A stretch of 64,000 bases of DNA from JAMZMI01 sp964353015 (GCA_964353015.1 CAYGUA010000006.1:124001-188000); one strand, 5' to 3'; shown: positions 18,152 through 26,188, counted from the stretch's first letter. The notes: generated by a model not told the origin, from the sequence alone. Program-made: numbers and translations.

Positions 18152-19381
18152 ATGATCCAATATTCAATTCACATTCTCATTTTTTGCCTGCTTGCATGGA
18201 TCGGCAGCAAATATCCATCTGCAGTATTTGGTTCAAAATATTATTGGACTGGATTATTTATAAGGTTAATAGGGTCGATGAGTTTTGCCGCTATTTACAT
18301 GTTTTGGATCAAAGAAGGTGATACTCTTACATTTTTCAAGGAAGCTTCTAAACTTGCGGATTTAGCCATAAATGCACCAGATCAATATCTGGACTATGTA
18401 TTCTCATCACAATATGGGCCTTACAAATCAGAAGCTAGAGATGGATTTTTCATCAAAGTAATGAGCCTTTTTGTAATCGCTACCGATAAAAATTTCTGGC
18501 TTATCAATCTTTATCTGGGATTACTCAGCTTCCTACCAGTTTGGTATTTGATCAGGACAATTGGCACCAAATTTCCAAAACATAAATGGAGTCTGATTGT
18601 GTCATTTTTGATCTTGCCAAGTCCCATTTTCTGGACAGCTGGAGTACTCAAAGACTGTCTCGTTTTTGCCGCAATTGCATTAATAGCTGTTTCTATTTTC
18701 AAAACAACCTATTTCATCCAGATCAAGTGGTATGATTGGATGGTTTCAGTTTTGGGATTTTTTCTCCTTTGGGAACTTAAATATTTTCTTTTCGGTCTGT
18801 GTTTGGCTGGTTTTTCTAGTGTCTTGATTCATCGATTTTTCATTTCTAAAATCCATAGCAAATCAGTTCTTATAACCACATGGGGTATATTATTCGCTAT
18901 TTGTCTGGCAGGCATTTCTCTGATCAATCCGAACCTCTATTTATCAAATTTCCCACAGGCCATTTATGACAACTACATTGCAATCGCCCAAAATTCATCA
19001 TCAGACAACAGCGTGTATTTTGATTTGCTACCAAGTTGGGGCAGCTTGATTTTAAATATCCCTAAAAGCCTATTTGCAGGATTGTATAGACCGCTCATAG
19101 GTGAATCCAGTTTATATTATTTGATTCATGAATTGGAAAATCTTGGTTTGATTTTACTTTCCGTTGCTTCGCTTTTTTACGTAAGAAAAACATCAAAACC
19201 ACATCTTCTTGTTTACTTGATCATGGTATTCATTTTGATTCTGGCTGCACTAACACCACTTGCTTCACCCAATTTTGGTTCTCTCATGCGATACAAGGCG
19301 GTTTACCTCCCATATTTCTTCTATTTAATCAGCATCGTTCCATTCTCGATTTGGTTTCCTAATGACCAACTAAAAAGCTAA
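18152..19381 (+). CDS. Polytopic membrane protein, glycosyltransferase- or polymerase-like
   Basis: The 409-residue product has about nine to eleven membrane segments. A central motif, LILPSPIFWTAGVLKDCL, resembles those seen in GT-C-fold membrane glycosyltransferases and EpsG/Wzy-like proteins, where a conserved PS..FW...GKD block faces the outside. A soluble acidic loop (EGDTLTFFKEASKLADLAI) follows the first two segments. This suggests assembly of a surface glycan, but the substrate cannot be named. It starts on the base after the DUF2851 stop and is followed by a NeuD-like acetyltransferase, another glycan-modifying type of gene. Confidence 0.6.
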   Translation: MIQYSIHILIFCLLAWIGSKYPSAVFGSKYYWTGLFIRLIGSMSFAAIYMFWIKEGDTLTFFKEASKLADLAINAPDQYLDYVFSSQYGPYKSEARDGFFIKVMSLFVIATDKNFWLINLYLGLLSFLPVWYLIRTIGTKFPKHKWSLIVSFLILPSPIFWTAGVLKDCLVFAAIALIAVSIFKTTYFIQIKWYDWMVSVLGFFLLWELKYFLFGLCLAGFSSVLIHRFFISKIHSKSVLITTWGILFAICLAGISLINPNLYLSNFPQAIYDNYIAIAQNSSSDNSVYFDLLPSWGSLILNIPKSLFAGLYRPLIGESSLYYLIHELENLGLILLSVASLFYVRKTSKPHLLVYLIMVFILILAALTPLASPNFGSLMRYKAVYLPYFFYLISIVPFSIWFPNDQLKS

Positions 19382-19386
19382 ATTTG
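19379..19386 (+). promoter_or_regulatory. -7 element candidate for the NeuD-like gene
   Basis: TAAATTTG matches TAnnTTTG exactly and overlaps the stop codon of the preceding membrane protein gene, 17 bases before the ATG at 19404. A TTTG at 19350-19353 is 25 bases upstream, slightly farther than usual for the -33 element. Confidence 0.4.
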
Positions 19387-19403
19387 CAGGCAATTTCAAG
19401 CAT

Positions 19404-20042
19404 ATGAAAAAACCTGTAATCATTTTTGGAGCCAAAGGATTGGCTAAAGCCGCATTGGAAATTTTCAAGAGTAATGGCATTGTGGTATATGGTTTTCTAG
19501 ATGATGACAGCACGCTTCATGGTCAGGAAATCGATGATGTGAGCATTTTGGGGCGAACGGATGATCACGGATTTATCAAATTGATCGGACAAAAATGCGA
19601 AGCATTTTTAGCTACCGATGACAATCCTCTTCGAAAGAAATGGGTGAATATGTTGATGGATTCAAGAAAAGTAATGCCTATGAATGCCGTTCATGAAACT
19701 GCTGTTGTTTCAAGTTTTGCTTCAATCGGTCATGGTAATTTCATCAATGCAAGAGCCACTATTGGGGCATCAACTACTGTTGGTCAGCATTGTATCATTG
19801 GAGCAGGTTCAATCCTAGAACATGACGTGGAATTAAATGATTTCGTGCAAATAGGTGCTGGCTCAGTGATCAACGCTGGTGTTAAAATCGAAGAAGGTGC
19901 TTTTATTGGATCTGGAGTGACAGTAGTAAGCGGTGTAACTATCGGAAAAAATGCGCGAATCGGAGCTGGATCAGTTGTTATTTCAAACATAGCAGCGAAA
20001 GAAACTGTCTTTGGAAATCCAGCAATTGCCATCAAAAAATAA
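19404..20042 (+). CDS. NeuD/PglD-family sugar O- or N-acetyltransferase
   Basis: The 212-residue protein has an N-terminal Rossmann-like PglD_N domain (PVIIFGAKGLAKAALEIF, then VYGFLDDD) and a C-terminal left-handed beta helix of hexapeptide repeats from about residue 95 to 205. The repeats include IGHGNFINARATIGASTT and later IGKNARIGAGSVV. This order is diagnostic of the NeuD/PglD group, which transfers acetyl from acetyl-CoA to sialic acids or UDP-amino sugars. It follows a polytopic glycan-type protein, which fits surface polysaccharide modification, but the sugar substrate is unknown. A hairpin terminator follows. Confidence 0.85.
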   Translation: MKKPVIIFGAKGLAKAALEIFKSNGIVVYGFLDDDSTLHGQEIDDVSILGRTDDHGFIKLIGQKCEAFLATDDNPLRKKWVNMLMDSRKVMPMNAVHETAVVSSFASIGHGNFINARATIGASTTVGQHCIIGAGSILEHDVELNDFVQIGAGSVINAGVKIEEGAFIGSGVTVVSGVTIGKNARIGAGSVVISNIAAKETVFGNPAIAIKK

Positions 20043-20061
20043 TAGATAAGAAACAAATACT

Positions 20062-20092
20062 GACCAAAATCATATTGTTTTGGTCTCATTTT
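20062..20092 (+). terminator. Probable Rho-independent terminator after the NeuD-like gene
   Basis: The 8-bp stem GACCAAAA (20062-20069) pairs with TTTTGGTC (20078-20085) around an 8-base loop, followed by TCATTTT. It starts 20 bases after the stop codon. Confidence 0.65.
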
Positions 20093-20127
20093 CAGAAATC
20101 AGAGATTTTATAAATCGCTCGATTTTA

Positions 20128-20135
20128 TAATTTTG
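20128..20135 (+). promoter_or_regulatory. -7 element of the predicted trhO promoter
   Basis: TAATTTTG fits the Bacteroidota TAnnTTTG consensus. Transcription would begin near 20142, giving a leader of about 35 bases that contains the hairpin described at 20153-20168. I see no clear -33 TTG. Confidence 0.4.
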
Positions 20136-20152
20136 CCTTCAATTTCAAAACA

Positions 20153-20168
20153 CTCCGCTGAAACGGAG
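20153..20168 (+). promoter_or_regulatory. Hairpin sequestering a Shine-Dalgarno-like site of trhO
   Basis: CTCCG (20153-20157) pairs with CGGAG (20164-20168) around a 6-base loop. The GGAG in the 3' arm is 8 bases before the ATG at 20177, so the hairpin would mask a ribosome-binding site. It also supports ATG 20177 over the TTG at 20171 as the start. Confidence 0.4.
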
Positions 20169-20176
20169 CTTTGGTT

Positions 20177-21139
20177 ATGAACGAAGAATATTTAGTACTC
20201 TTATACTATTGCTACTCCAGGATCGAGGATCCGGAAGCTTTCCGTGAGGAACATCACCTCAGATGTCTCGATTTAAATCTCAAAGGTCGCATTATCATCG
20301 CCGAAGAAGGACTGAACGGTACCGTCTCAGGATTGAAGGCCGATTGTGAGACATACATGCAGGAAGTGAAATCAGACCCTCGTTTTGCAGATATTGAGTT
20401 CAAAGTAGATCAGGTAACAGAGCATACTTTTGAAAAGATGCATGTACGTGTGAAACCTGAGATTGTCCATGCAAGTCTTCCCAATATTGATCCACGTAAG
20501 AAAACTGGTGGCTATATTGAGCCAGCAGAATTCAGAAAAATACTAAAGGAACAGCCGGAAGATACGGTGATTCTGGATGTGCGCTCCAACTACGAACACA
20601 GCATTGGTCATTTTAAAAATGCGATTACCCTGGACATTGAAAATTTTAGGGATTTTCCAGAAAAGGTTAAAGAGCTAGAACATCTGAAAAATAAAAAAGT
20701 AATCACCTATTGTACCGGGGGAATCAAATGTGAAAAAGCGAGCGCATTTCTGTTGGATCAAGGATTTGAAAATGTACATCAACTCCATGGTGGAATTATC
20801 AAATACGGAATAGAAGCTGAAGGTGAGGATTTTGAAGGTAAATGTTACGTTTTTGACAACCGTATCACAAAAGATTTAAATACAGTGAATCCGTCGGTTG
20901 TTTCCAAGTGTTATGTAACTGGGGTACCTTCCGATAGGATGGTCAATTGTGCCAACCCACATTGCAATCTGCACATCCCGATGAGTGAAGAAGGAGCCAA
21001 AATATATAACGGCTGCTGCTCTGAAGAATGCTCCAAAAATGAGGATGTGCGTCCATATGATGGGAGTGGATTTTACCAGAAAGAAATGAATGGATACAAT
21101 CCATATAAAGGAGTGAAGCGAAAATCACTTGCAGACTGA
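20177..21139 (+). CDS. trhO: tRNA uridine(34) hydroxylase (rhodanese family)
   Basis: The preferred start is ATG 20177, preceded by GGAG. The 320-residue protein has the N-terminal acylphosphatase-like domain of the YceA/TrhO family (GRIIIAEEGLNGTVSG) and a rhodanese domain with the active-site loop YCTGGIKCEKA, nucleophile Cys179. It ends in a Cys-rich tail (CANPHCNLHIPMSE, CCSEECSK) that probably binds zinc. TrhO uses oxygen to hydroxylate U34 of certain tRNAs (ho5U), the first step toward mo5U/cmo5U-type wobble modification. The gene stands alone between terminators. Confidence 0.9.
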   Translation: MNEEYLVLLYYCYSRIEDPEAFREEHHLRCLDLNLKGRIIIAEEGLNGTVSGLKADCETYMQEVKSDPRFADIEFKVDQVTEHTFEKMHVRVKPEIVHASLPNIDPRKKTGGYIEPAEFRKILKEQPEDTVILDVRSNYEHSIGHFKNAITLDIENFRDFPEKVKELEHLKNKKVITYCTGGIKCEKASAFLLDQGFENVHQLHGGIIKYGIEAEGEDFEGKCYVFDNRITKDLNTVNPSVVSKCYVTGVPSDRMVNCANPHCNLHIPMSEEGAKIYNGCCSEECSKNEDVRPYDGSGFYQKEMNGYNPYKGVKRKSLAD

Positions 21140-21162
21140 TTTTATTGAAAAAATACATTACC

Positions 21163-21193
21163 ATCCCCGGCCATTCAGTCGGGGATTTTTTTT
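21163..21193 (+). terminator. Rho-independent terminator after trhO
   Basis: Stem ATCCCCG (21163-21169) pairs with CGGGGAT (21180-21186), with a 10-base loop followed by a run of T to 21193. It starts 24 bases after the trhO stop. Confidence 0.85.
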
Positions 21194-21272
21194 GATTGGT
21201 CGAAAGCATATTTTTCAAAGTTTGATTTATACTTTTCTGGGTCTATATTAACCTTTGAATCAGCTAAAACTA

Positions 21273-22130
21273 ATGCCAAAGTATTCTGAAACAGATCTCA
21301 TCATCAATCCAGATGGAAGCATCTATCACCTCAATCTAAAGCCAGAACATATTTCTGACAAAATTATCACGGTAGGTGATCCGGGCAGAGTCCATCGTAT
21401 TTCCAGCCATTTTGACCATGTGGAATATGAAATGAATAAACGTGAGTTTATCACGCATGTAGGAAAATACAAAGGCAAACGAATCACAGTCATCAGCACC
21501 GGTATGGGAACCGATAATGTGGAAATATTGATGACAGAACTTGATGCTTTAGTAAATATTGATCTCAAAAAAAGGGAACCGAAAGCCAAAAAGAAAAGTC
21601 TCAAAATTGTACGTATTGGTACTTCTGGCAGTATTCAGGAAGATGTGAGGCTTGGCAGCCATGTCATCAGCGAATACGGAATTGGACTAGATCCCATGAT
21701 TCATTTTTATAAAATGGAAATGGGAAAGTTTGAGCTCAGCGTTTGCGAAAAATTACAAGAAACCATTGGCCTGCCCTATTTACCATATTGTGTAAAAGGC
21801 TCAGAAAGTCTGATTGATCAGTTTAAGGATGTGATGACTATGGGCAACACACTCACATGTCATGGCTTTTATGCGCCGCAGGGCAGAGAAATACGTGTGC
21901 CCATCAGATTTCCAGATATGATTGAAAAACTCAATTATTTTCATATCAAAGACTTCTGGATTACAAATTTGGAGATGGAAACAGCTGGCTATTATGCACT
22001 AGCTAAACTGTTAGGTCATGAGATGATCAGTCTCAATGCTATCATAGCAAATCGGGTGAAAAACAAATTCTCAAAAGACCCAAACAAAGTGATTGATTCC
22101 CTAATCAAGAAAGTGCTGGATAGAATCTGA
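21273..22130 (+). CDS. Nucleoside phosphorylase (uridine phosphorylase-like)
   Basis: The start chosen is ATG 21273; the frame also reaches a TTG at 21255. The 285-residue product fits the NP-I family: VGDPGRVHRIS near the N-terminus is the phosphate-binding GDPxR motif, followed by STGMGTDNVEI and RIGTSGSIQ. The purine/uridine specificity region ends in NLEMETAGYYALAKLLG, with the ribose-contacting MExE-like motif. It would split uridine or a related nucleoside with phosphate into base and ribose-1-phosphate for salvage. Its stop touches the stop of the convergent small gene at 22131. Confidence 0.85.
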   Translation: MPKYSETDLIINPDGSIYHLNLKPEHISDKIITVGDPGRVHRISSHFDHVEYEMNKREFITHVGKYKGKRITVISTGMGTDNVEILMTELDALVNIDLKKREPKAKKKSLKIVRIGTSGSIQEDVRLGSHVISEYGIGLDPMIHFYKMEMGKFELSVCEKLQETIGLPYLPYCVKGSESLIDQFKDVMTMGNTLTCHGFYAPQGREIRVPIRFPDMIEKLNYFHIKDFWITNLEMETAGYYALAKLLGHEMISLNAIIANRVKNKFSKDPNKVIDSLIKKVLDRI

Positions 22131-22427
22131 TTATTTCTTAATTACTGCACCTAGTGCTTTTTTCAATTCGTCCAAAGCCGCACCTAAATGAATTTTGGCA
22201 TCATGCCATTTATCTTCATTTTGATCCTTATATTCGTTAAAATCAGCTTCGAGTTTTTCCTTTTTCTTTTTGAGCTCTTTGATCTTTTTTTCCACTTCCA
22301 CCTTAACTTCATCCTTAGCTCCTTTCGTCTCGACAATTAGATGATCAATTTTTTTACCTAATTCAGAAAGAATATTTTCAACCTGACCCTTAGGGTCTTC
22401 TGCTGCCTTCGTAGTTTTTTTTGCCAT
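22131..22427 (-). CDS. Small lysine-rich coiled-coil protein
   Basis: Starting at the ATG at 22427, which gives MAKKTTKAAEDP, the product is 98 residues. The frame extends 11 codons further to another ATG at 22460, but the MAKK start looks more natural. Residues about 15-85 are strongly helical and charged (VKVEVEKKIKELKKKKEKL), predicting a coiled coil. A short hydrophobic C-terminus (LGAALDELKKALGAVIKK) is amphipathic. It resembles small Bacteroidota proteins of unknown role, possibly nucleoid- or membrane-associated. It is convergent with the phosphorylase gene with no gap. Confidence 0.6.
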   Translation of the reverse strand: MAKKTTKAAEDPKGQVENILSELGKKIDHLIVETKGAKDEVKVEVEKKIKELKKKKEKLEADFNEYKDQNEDKWHDAKIHLGAALDELKKALGAVIKK

Positions 22428-22628
22428 AACAATTTGGTTTGAATAGGAAATTAAGAACAATGAATGCGAATAACAAAAAGATCAGTTGATTTTAGAAAAA
22501 TGAAGGGTTCATTAAAAAAAATCTAAATTTCTTTTACCTATCGTTTGATTTTCAAATATTTTTTCAACTTACTTTGATGTAAGATTTGATATTTAAAAAC
22601 CGTTTTATAGTTTTCTGAAAATTTAATA

Positions 22629-23030
22629 ATGCAGACATCCAAACCACGCGTAATAAAGGACTTTGAAAAACTTGACTCTGCCACTCAAGAGCAAATCAAG
22701 TTAGCATTCCCGTACGGTTTTCATGAAGAATTAATTCATTTCACGGATCGTGAAGGAAAAAGAGTTTCCGCTCTTCCATTTGAAACGGACGAAAAATACT
22801 ATTTGGTAAGAATGACGCGTGCAGAAGCAAAAGCGATCATCGAAGATGACGATGATTTTGATGATGATGGTACGCTAAAAGAAAGTGTAAAAGATGACTA
22901 TGAAACCAAATATGGGGATCTGAATCATATGGCTGATTATATCTCAGATGATTCAGCAAGTGCGGATGACGATGAAGACGATGCTGCACCTGCAGATGAC
23001 GATGAAGACGATGATGATGACGACTATTAA
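22629..23030 (+). CDS. Hypothetical protein with a highly acidic repeat tail
   Basis: The 133-residue protein has a compact N-terminal part (residues 1-80; KDFEKLDSATQEQIKLAFPYG, FETDEKYYLVRM) and a C-terminal tail of Asp/Glu runs (DDDDFDDDG, then two ADDDEDD units). The N-terminal part looks like a conserved Bacteroidota hypothetical family, with no function I can name. Such acidic tails bind cations or mimic nucleic acid. The tail is encoded by a 30-base tandem repeat, and its end overlaps the start of the SodC-like gene in another frame, suggesting co-expression. Confidence 0.7.
   Translation: MQTSKPRVIKDFEKLDSATQEQIKLAFPYGFHEELIHFTDREGKRVSALPFETDEKYYLVRMTRAEAKAIIEDDDDFDDDGTLKESVKDDYETKYGDLNHMADYISDDSASADDDEDDAAPADDDEDDDDDDY
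22961..23020 (+). repeat. Two-copy 30-base tandem repeat encoding the acidic tail
   Basis: Units at 22961-22990 and 22991-23020 share TGC(G/A)GATGACGATGAAGACGATG at their start and diverge at the 3' end. The period is exactly ten codons, so slippage would add or remove ADDDEDD-type units without frameshift. The second unit contains the ATG codons where the downstream SodC-like gene begins. Confidence 0.75.
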
Positions 23031-23616
23031 GTCGCTCAAACACAAACAATCAATTCAAATATTATTTTTCGGCTTATTGTTGCTGAATATACTGGGGTGT
23101 GAAGAAGAAAGCCAAGAGCCACAATTAGAGATAATTGCTGGTTCGGAGCTATATCAAATACTCTCTGTAACGGATAGCACTTACACTGTCACGAATCAAT
23201 CCCGTGGGAGTGTTTCGTTTATTCAGGAAGATTCTATTGTTTCAATGACCATCCAGCTTACAGGATTTGCTCCCAATTCCATCCATGCTGTACATTTACA
23301 TCATGGTACCTGCGAGCAACCAAAACACCATTGGAACGCGGGTAGCGATGAAAGCTACTGCAATCAAAGAAGCATCAATGTTCCTTGGGGAAAACCCTAT
23401 GCAGGAGACGTGGGAAATGTAAGCATCGGCTATGATGGCACAGGTTCATTTTCACTTAAAACAGACCTTTGGCGGATAGGTAGCGATGATTCGAATGACA
23501 TTCTCGGACTGCAAGTCATTGTCCATGAAGGCTATGAAGACTTCACCACTGAATGTGATCCATTTCATAACCACACCCATACAAATGCAAAAATTGCCTG
23601 TGGTATCATACTTTAA
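23017..23616 (+). CDS. SodC-like lipoprotein lacking canonical zinc ligands
   Basis: The start is most likely one of three ATGs at 23011, 23014 and 23017; from 23017 the product is 199 residues. A signal peptide ends in the lipobox LNILGC (lipid Cys28). The mature part matches the Cu/Zn superoxide dismutase fold. Copper ligands are recognisable as H93 and H95 (HLH), H104 or H105 (KHHWNAG) and H170 (VIVHEGYED), with C99 or C115 and C195 (IACG) for the disulfide. In the zinc loop the usual HAGDLGN is YAGDVGN, so only the Asp remains, and no second zinc His is seen. The Arg before LACG is Lys. It may be a copper-only enzyme or a non-catalytic copper protein. Confidence 0.75.
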   Translation: MTTIKSLKHKQSIQILFFGLLLLNILGCEEESQEPQLEIIAGSELYQILSVTDSTYTVTNQSRGSVSFIQEDSIVSMTIQLTGFAPNSIHAVHLHHGTCEQPKHHWNAGSDESYCNQRSINVPWGKPYAGDVGNVSIGYDGTGSFSLKTDLWRIGSDDSNDILGLQVIVHEGYEDFTTECDPFHNHTHTNAKIACGIIL

Positions 23617-23619
23617 TCT

Positions 23620-24636
23620 TTAATCTTTCGAATACCAACTTTTAATTACTGATTCTACAGGCTTGCCCTGAGGTGTGAAATGTGGATTAGATTCGCCCCC
23701 AGCACCTGCTGAAAGATGCCATTTCCACAAAAATCCTCCTGCACACCATCCTTCATTCCAAAACATTCGATACATGCATTCGTAAGCCCGCGCTTGTAAA
23801 GGCAAATTAAGATCTTCTGTAGATTTTGACAGTTCCCAATGGCGGCCAGCAGAACCATTCACGCTTTGATAACCATATTCAGTAAAAAGTATCGGTCTTT
23901 CATGCTTTTCACTCCAATCTTTGAGACGATCACGAATGGGAATCCAGGCAGATTCAATCGCATTTGGCTCTGGATCACTTTCGTCAAGAAGCGGAAAATA
24001 GGCATCTATGCCAATGTAGTCCAATTCTTTCCAAAACATGATTTGATCATAATTATCCCAATTTGAAGCATACGTCAGTTTTCCTGAATAAACTTTTCGC
24101 ACTTTCGAAATCAAAGATTTCCAGAATTCCGGGCGTTTGGTTGCCGCTATCTTATATTCCGTGCCGATACAAAAAAGAGCCACATCAAGTGAATCTGATA
24201 GTTTAGCATAAGTCATGATATATTCTTCATAACTCCGCTCCCAATCTTGCCATTTCTGCTCACTATCAAGATCAAAATCACCAATCCATCCTCGTCCCAT
24301 CCAAACATGAGGTTTCATCATCACCTTCAACCCATTATCATGGGCCATATTCACCATTACTGCTGTGCCATCTACACGTTCTCCCCACCATTGTCGTTCG
24401 TGATTGAAATGAACATCTGGTTCATTTTGAAGAGAAAAGCCATAAGGAATGATGGCTACCCAAGCGGCATTGATACGTTTGACCGAATTCAATGCATCAG
24501 CTTCAATTGGTGAATGTGGATTGACCAAACTTGCGCCATTTATTTTATCTTCCATTTGGACTGGTTGCCCCATGCTGCAGCCCAAAATCATCAATAAACT
24601 GATGATATGAAGAAAAACATTACAACTTCCTTTCAT
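23620..24636 (-). CDS. GH113-like (beta-mannanase type) lipoprotein
   Basis: The 338-residue protein has an SPII signal (SLLMILGC, lipid Cys20) and a single TIM-barrel domain. Its features match the GH113/TIM-barrel hydrolase group: WWGERVDG, MMKPHVWM, and the two expected carboxylates, acid/base E160 in FCIGTEY and nucleophile E253 in LFTEYGY at the ends of strands 4 and 7. GH113 enzymes cut beta-1,4-mannan or process related oligosaccharides, but specificity here is unproven. It is convergent with the SodC-like gene (3-base gap) and has no sugar transporter next to it. Confidence 0.8.
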   Translation of the reverse strand: MKGSCNVFLHIISLLMILGCSMGQPVQMEDKINGASLVNPHSPIEADALNSVKRINAAWVAIIPYGFSLQNEPDVHFNHERQWWGERVDGTAVMVNMAHDNGLKVMMKPHVWMGRGWIGDFDLDSEQKWQDWERSYEEYIMTYAKLSDSLDVALFCIGTEYKIAATKRPEFWKSLISKVRKVYSGKLTYASNWDNYDQIMFWKELDYIGIDAYFPLLDESDPEPNAIESAWIPIRDRLKDWSEKHERPILFTEYGYQSVNGSAGRHWELSKSTEDLNLPLQARAYECMYRMFWNEGWCAGGFLWKWHLSAGAGGESNPHFTPQGKPVESVIKSWYSKD

Positions 24637-24681
24637 TCAGCTAAAGTATTGGTATTTTCATGTTAAAATAAATTTTACGAA

Positions 24682-25227
24682 TTGCAAACAACAATAGATA
24701 TAACGACTCTTCTCGTCAAAAGGCTCAAAAACAGAGATACAACTGCTTTGGACTATTTATATGATCATTATTCTGATGCTTTAATGGGCATCATACAGCG
24801 CACTGTCAACAATGCTGAAGCAGCAGAAGAAACATTGCAGGATGTGTTTATCAAAATCTGGAATCAAATTGATAAATATGATTCATCCAAAGGCACCTTG
24901 TTTACATGGATGTATCGAATTGCAAGAAATCAGGCCATTGACACTAGACGAAGCAAGGGTTTTAAAGCATCAGAAAAATCCAATGACATAGACGGTTACG
25001 TAGATATTTTTGAAACTTCAGACAATCAGGAGGATTATATCGGCCTATCTGATGTGCTCAAAAAGCTTGGTGAACTATGCAAAAAATTAATCCAGCTTAA
25101 TTTTTTCATGGGTTATTCTCATGCAGAAATTAGTGAGAATGAAGGAATGCCTTTGGGATCCGTGAAAACCAAGCTGAGAAGCTGCCTGAAAAATGTTAGA
25201 ATTGAATTAAGTAAAGATTTTGAATAA
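24682..25227 (+). CDS. ECF-type RNA polymerase sigma factor
   Basis: The 181-residue product has sigma region 2 (about residues 20-90; LYDHYSDALMGIIQRTV, then TWMYRIARNQAIDTRR, the -10 recognition helix) and region 4 (about 110-170; helix-turn-helix with SHAEISENEGMPLGSVKTKLRSCLK). The start must be TTG 24682: an in-frame TAA lies at 24664-24666 and no ATG occurs before residue 35. It would direct transcription to a small regulon and be held inactive by the membrane anti-sigma encoded next, which overlaps by 8 bases. No autoregulated promoter could be recognised. Confidence 0.9.
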   Translation: MQTTIDITTLLVKRLKNRDTTALDYLYDHYSDALMGIIQRTVNNAEAAEETLQDVFIKIWNQIDKYDSSKGTLFTWMYRIARNQAIDTRRSKGFKASEKSNDIDGYVDIFETSDNQEDYIGLSDVLKKLGELCKKLIQLNFFMGYSHAEISENEGMPLGSVKTKLRSCLKNVRIELSKDFE

Positions 25228-26005
25228 GCAAGAAATCATATCACAAGGATTGCTAGAATCCTACCTCACTGGAGATTTGGATGACACGCTTTCAGCAGAA
25301 GTAGAAGTATTGATCAGTCAAGATCCTGAAGTAAGATCTGAATATTATAAAATCGAGAAGTTGATGGAACTTCTTGCATTTCAACATGCATTGCCTGCAT
25401 CGCCTGTCTTGAAACGCATGATTATGGAAAATCCATCTGTCATGAATGAGATGGTGGCCGTCAAATCAATGGACAAAGATAGAAACGGTTGGAAACTGAT
25501 GATGGCCGCAAGTGTTTTCATTGCAGCCATGTCTCTACTTACAGCGTTCCATTTTTGGAATCAATGGAAAACTACAGATCAGGAGTTGAGTAACTTGATT
25601 GTACAAAACCTGGAACTCGCTCATAATTTTAATCAGGTCAACAATGATTTGGGCAATTTGCGTCAGGATGTGGCAGTTCTAATCAGTCCGGAATATCAGA
25701 GAATTATCCTCGATGGAACTGACAATGCACCAAGCGCCAAAGCTGTGATTTACTGGAATTCAGATCAGGAAAAGGTGTTCTTAAACACTGCATCCATGGC
25801 CTCTTTACCAAATGACAAACAATATCAACTTTGGGCTCTGATTGATGGTCAGCCAATAGATGCAGGCGTATTTGATGCATCGAGCAGCAGTTTTCAAGTC
25901 ATGAAAAACATTGGTACAGCTGATGCTTTTGCAGTGACCATAGAACCTAAAGGTGGAAGCATTTCGCCTACACTTTCAACGCTGCAAGTATTAGGAAACG
26001 TCTAA
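25220..26005 (+). CDS. Membrane anti-sigma factor, RskA-like
   Basis: The 261-residue protein starts at TTG 25220, overlapping the sigma gene by 8 bases; no ATG precedes residue 48. The N-terminal 60 residues (LLESYLTGDLDDTLSAEVE) form the sigma-binding anti-sigma fold without a zinc HxxxCxxC motif. One membrane segment (about 94-113) is followed by a periplasmic coiled coil (118-152). A C-terminal RskA domain ends it, with KAVIYWNSDQEKVFL and the later YQLWALIDGQPIDAGVF. It probably releases the sigma factor after regulated proteolysis. The site-2 protease gene rseP lies at 41062, but that pairing is inference. Confidence 0.88.
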   Translation: MNKQEIISQGLLESYLTGDLDDTLSAEVEVLISQDPEVRSEYYKIEKLMELLAFQHALPASPVLKRMIMENPSVMNEMVAVKSMDKDRNGWKLMMAASVFIAAMSLLTAFHFWNQWKTTDQELSNLIVQNLELAHNFNQVNNDLGNLRQDVAVLISPEYQRIILDGTDNAPSAKAVIYWNSDQEKVFLNTASMASLPNDKQYQLWALIDGQPIDAGVFDASSSSFQVMKNIGTADAFAVTIEPKGGSISPTLSTLQVLGNV

Positions 26006-26061
26006 CAAATAAGGTCCATAATATGTCCTTTCAACAAACTAAGTAAATCATTCCAATTAAA

Positions 26062-26104
26062 GTGAAATGATCTGATCGCTTAATATCTCTCCAGGTCATT
26101 TCAC
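26062..26104 (+). promoter_or_regulatory. Inverted repeat between anti-sigma gene and gntK
   Basis: GTGAAATGA (26062-26070) and TCATTTCAC (26096-26104) are perfect 9-base inverted arms around a 25-base loop. It could be a weak terminator for the sigma/anti-sigma pair, or paired operator half-sites for gntK-gntP. The following sequence is not a clean T-tract, and the start of gntK is 84 bases on. Confidence 0.3.
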
Positions 26105-26188
26105 CCGTTTTGACGAGATAAACAATTTTGCCTTTGCTCAATTGCCAAAACTAGGTTCAGCTTTTCCGATAATTCTTATATTGCTATT

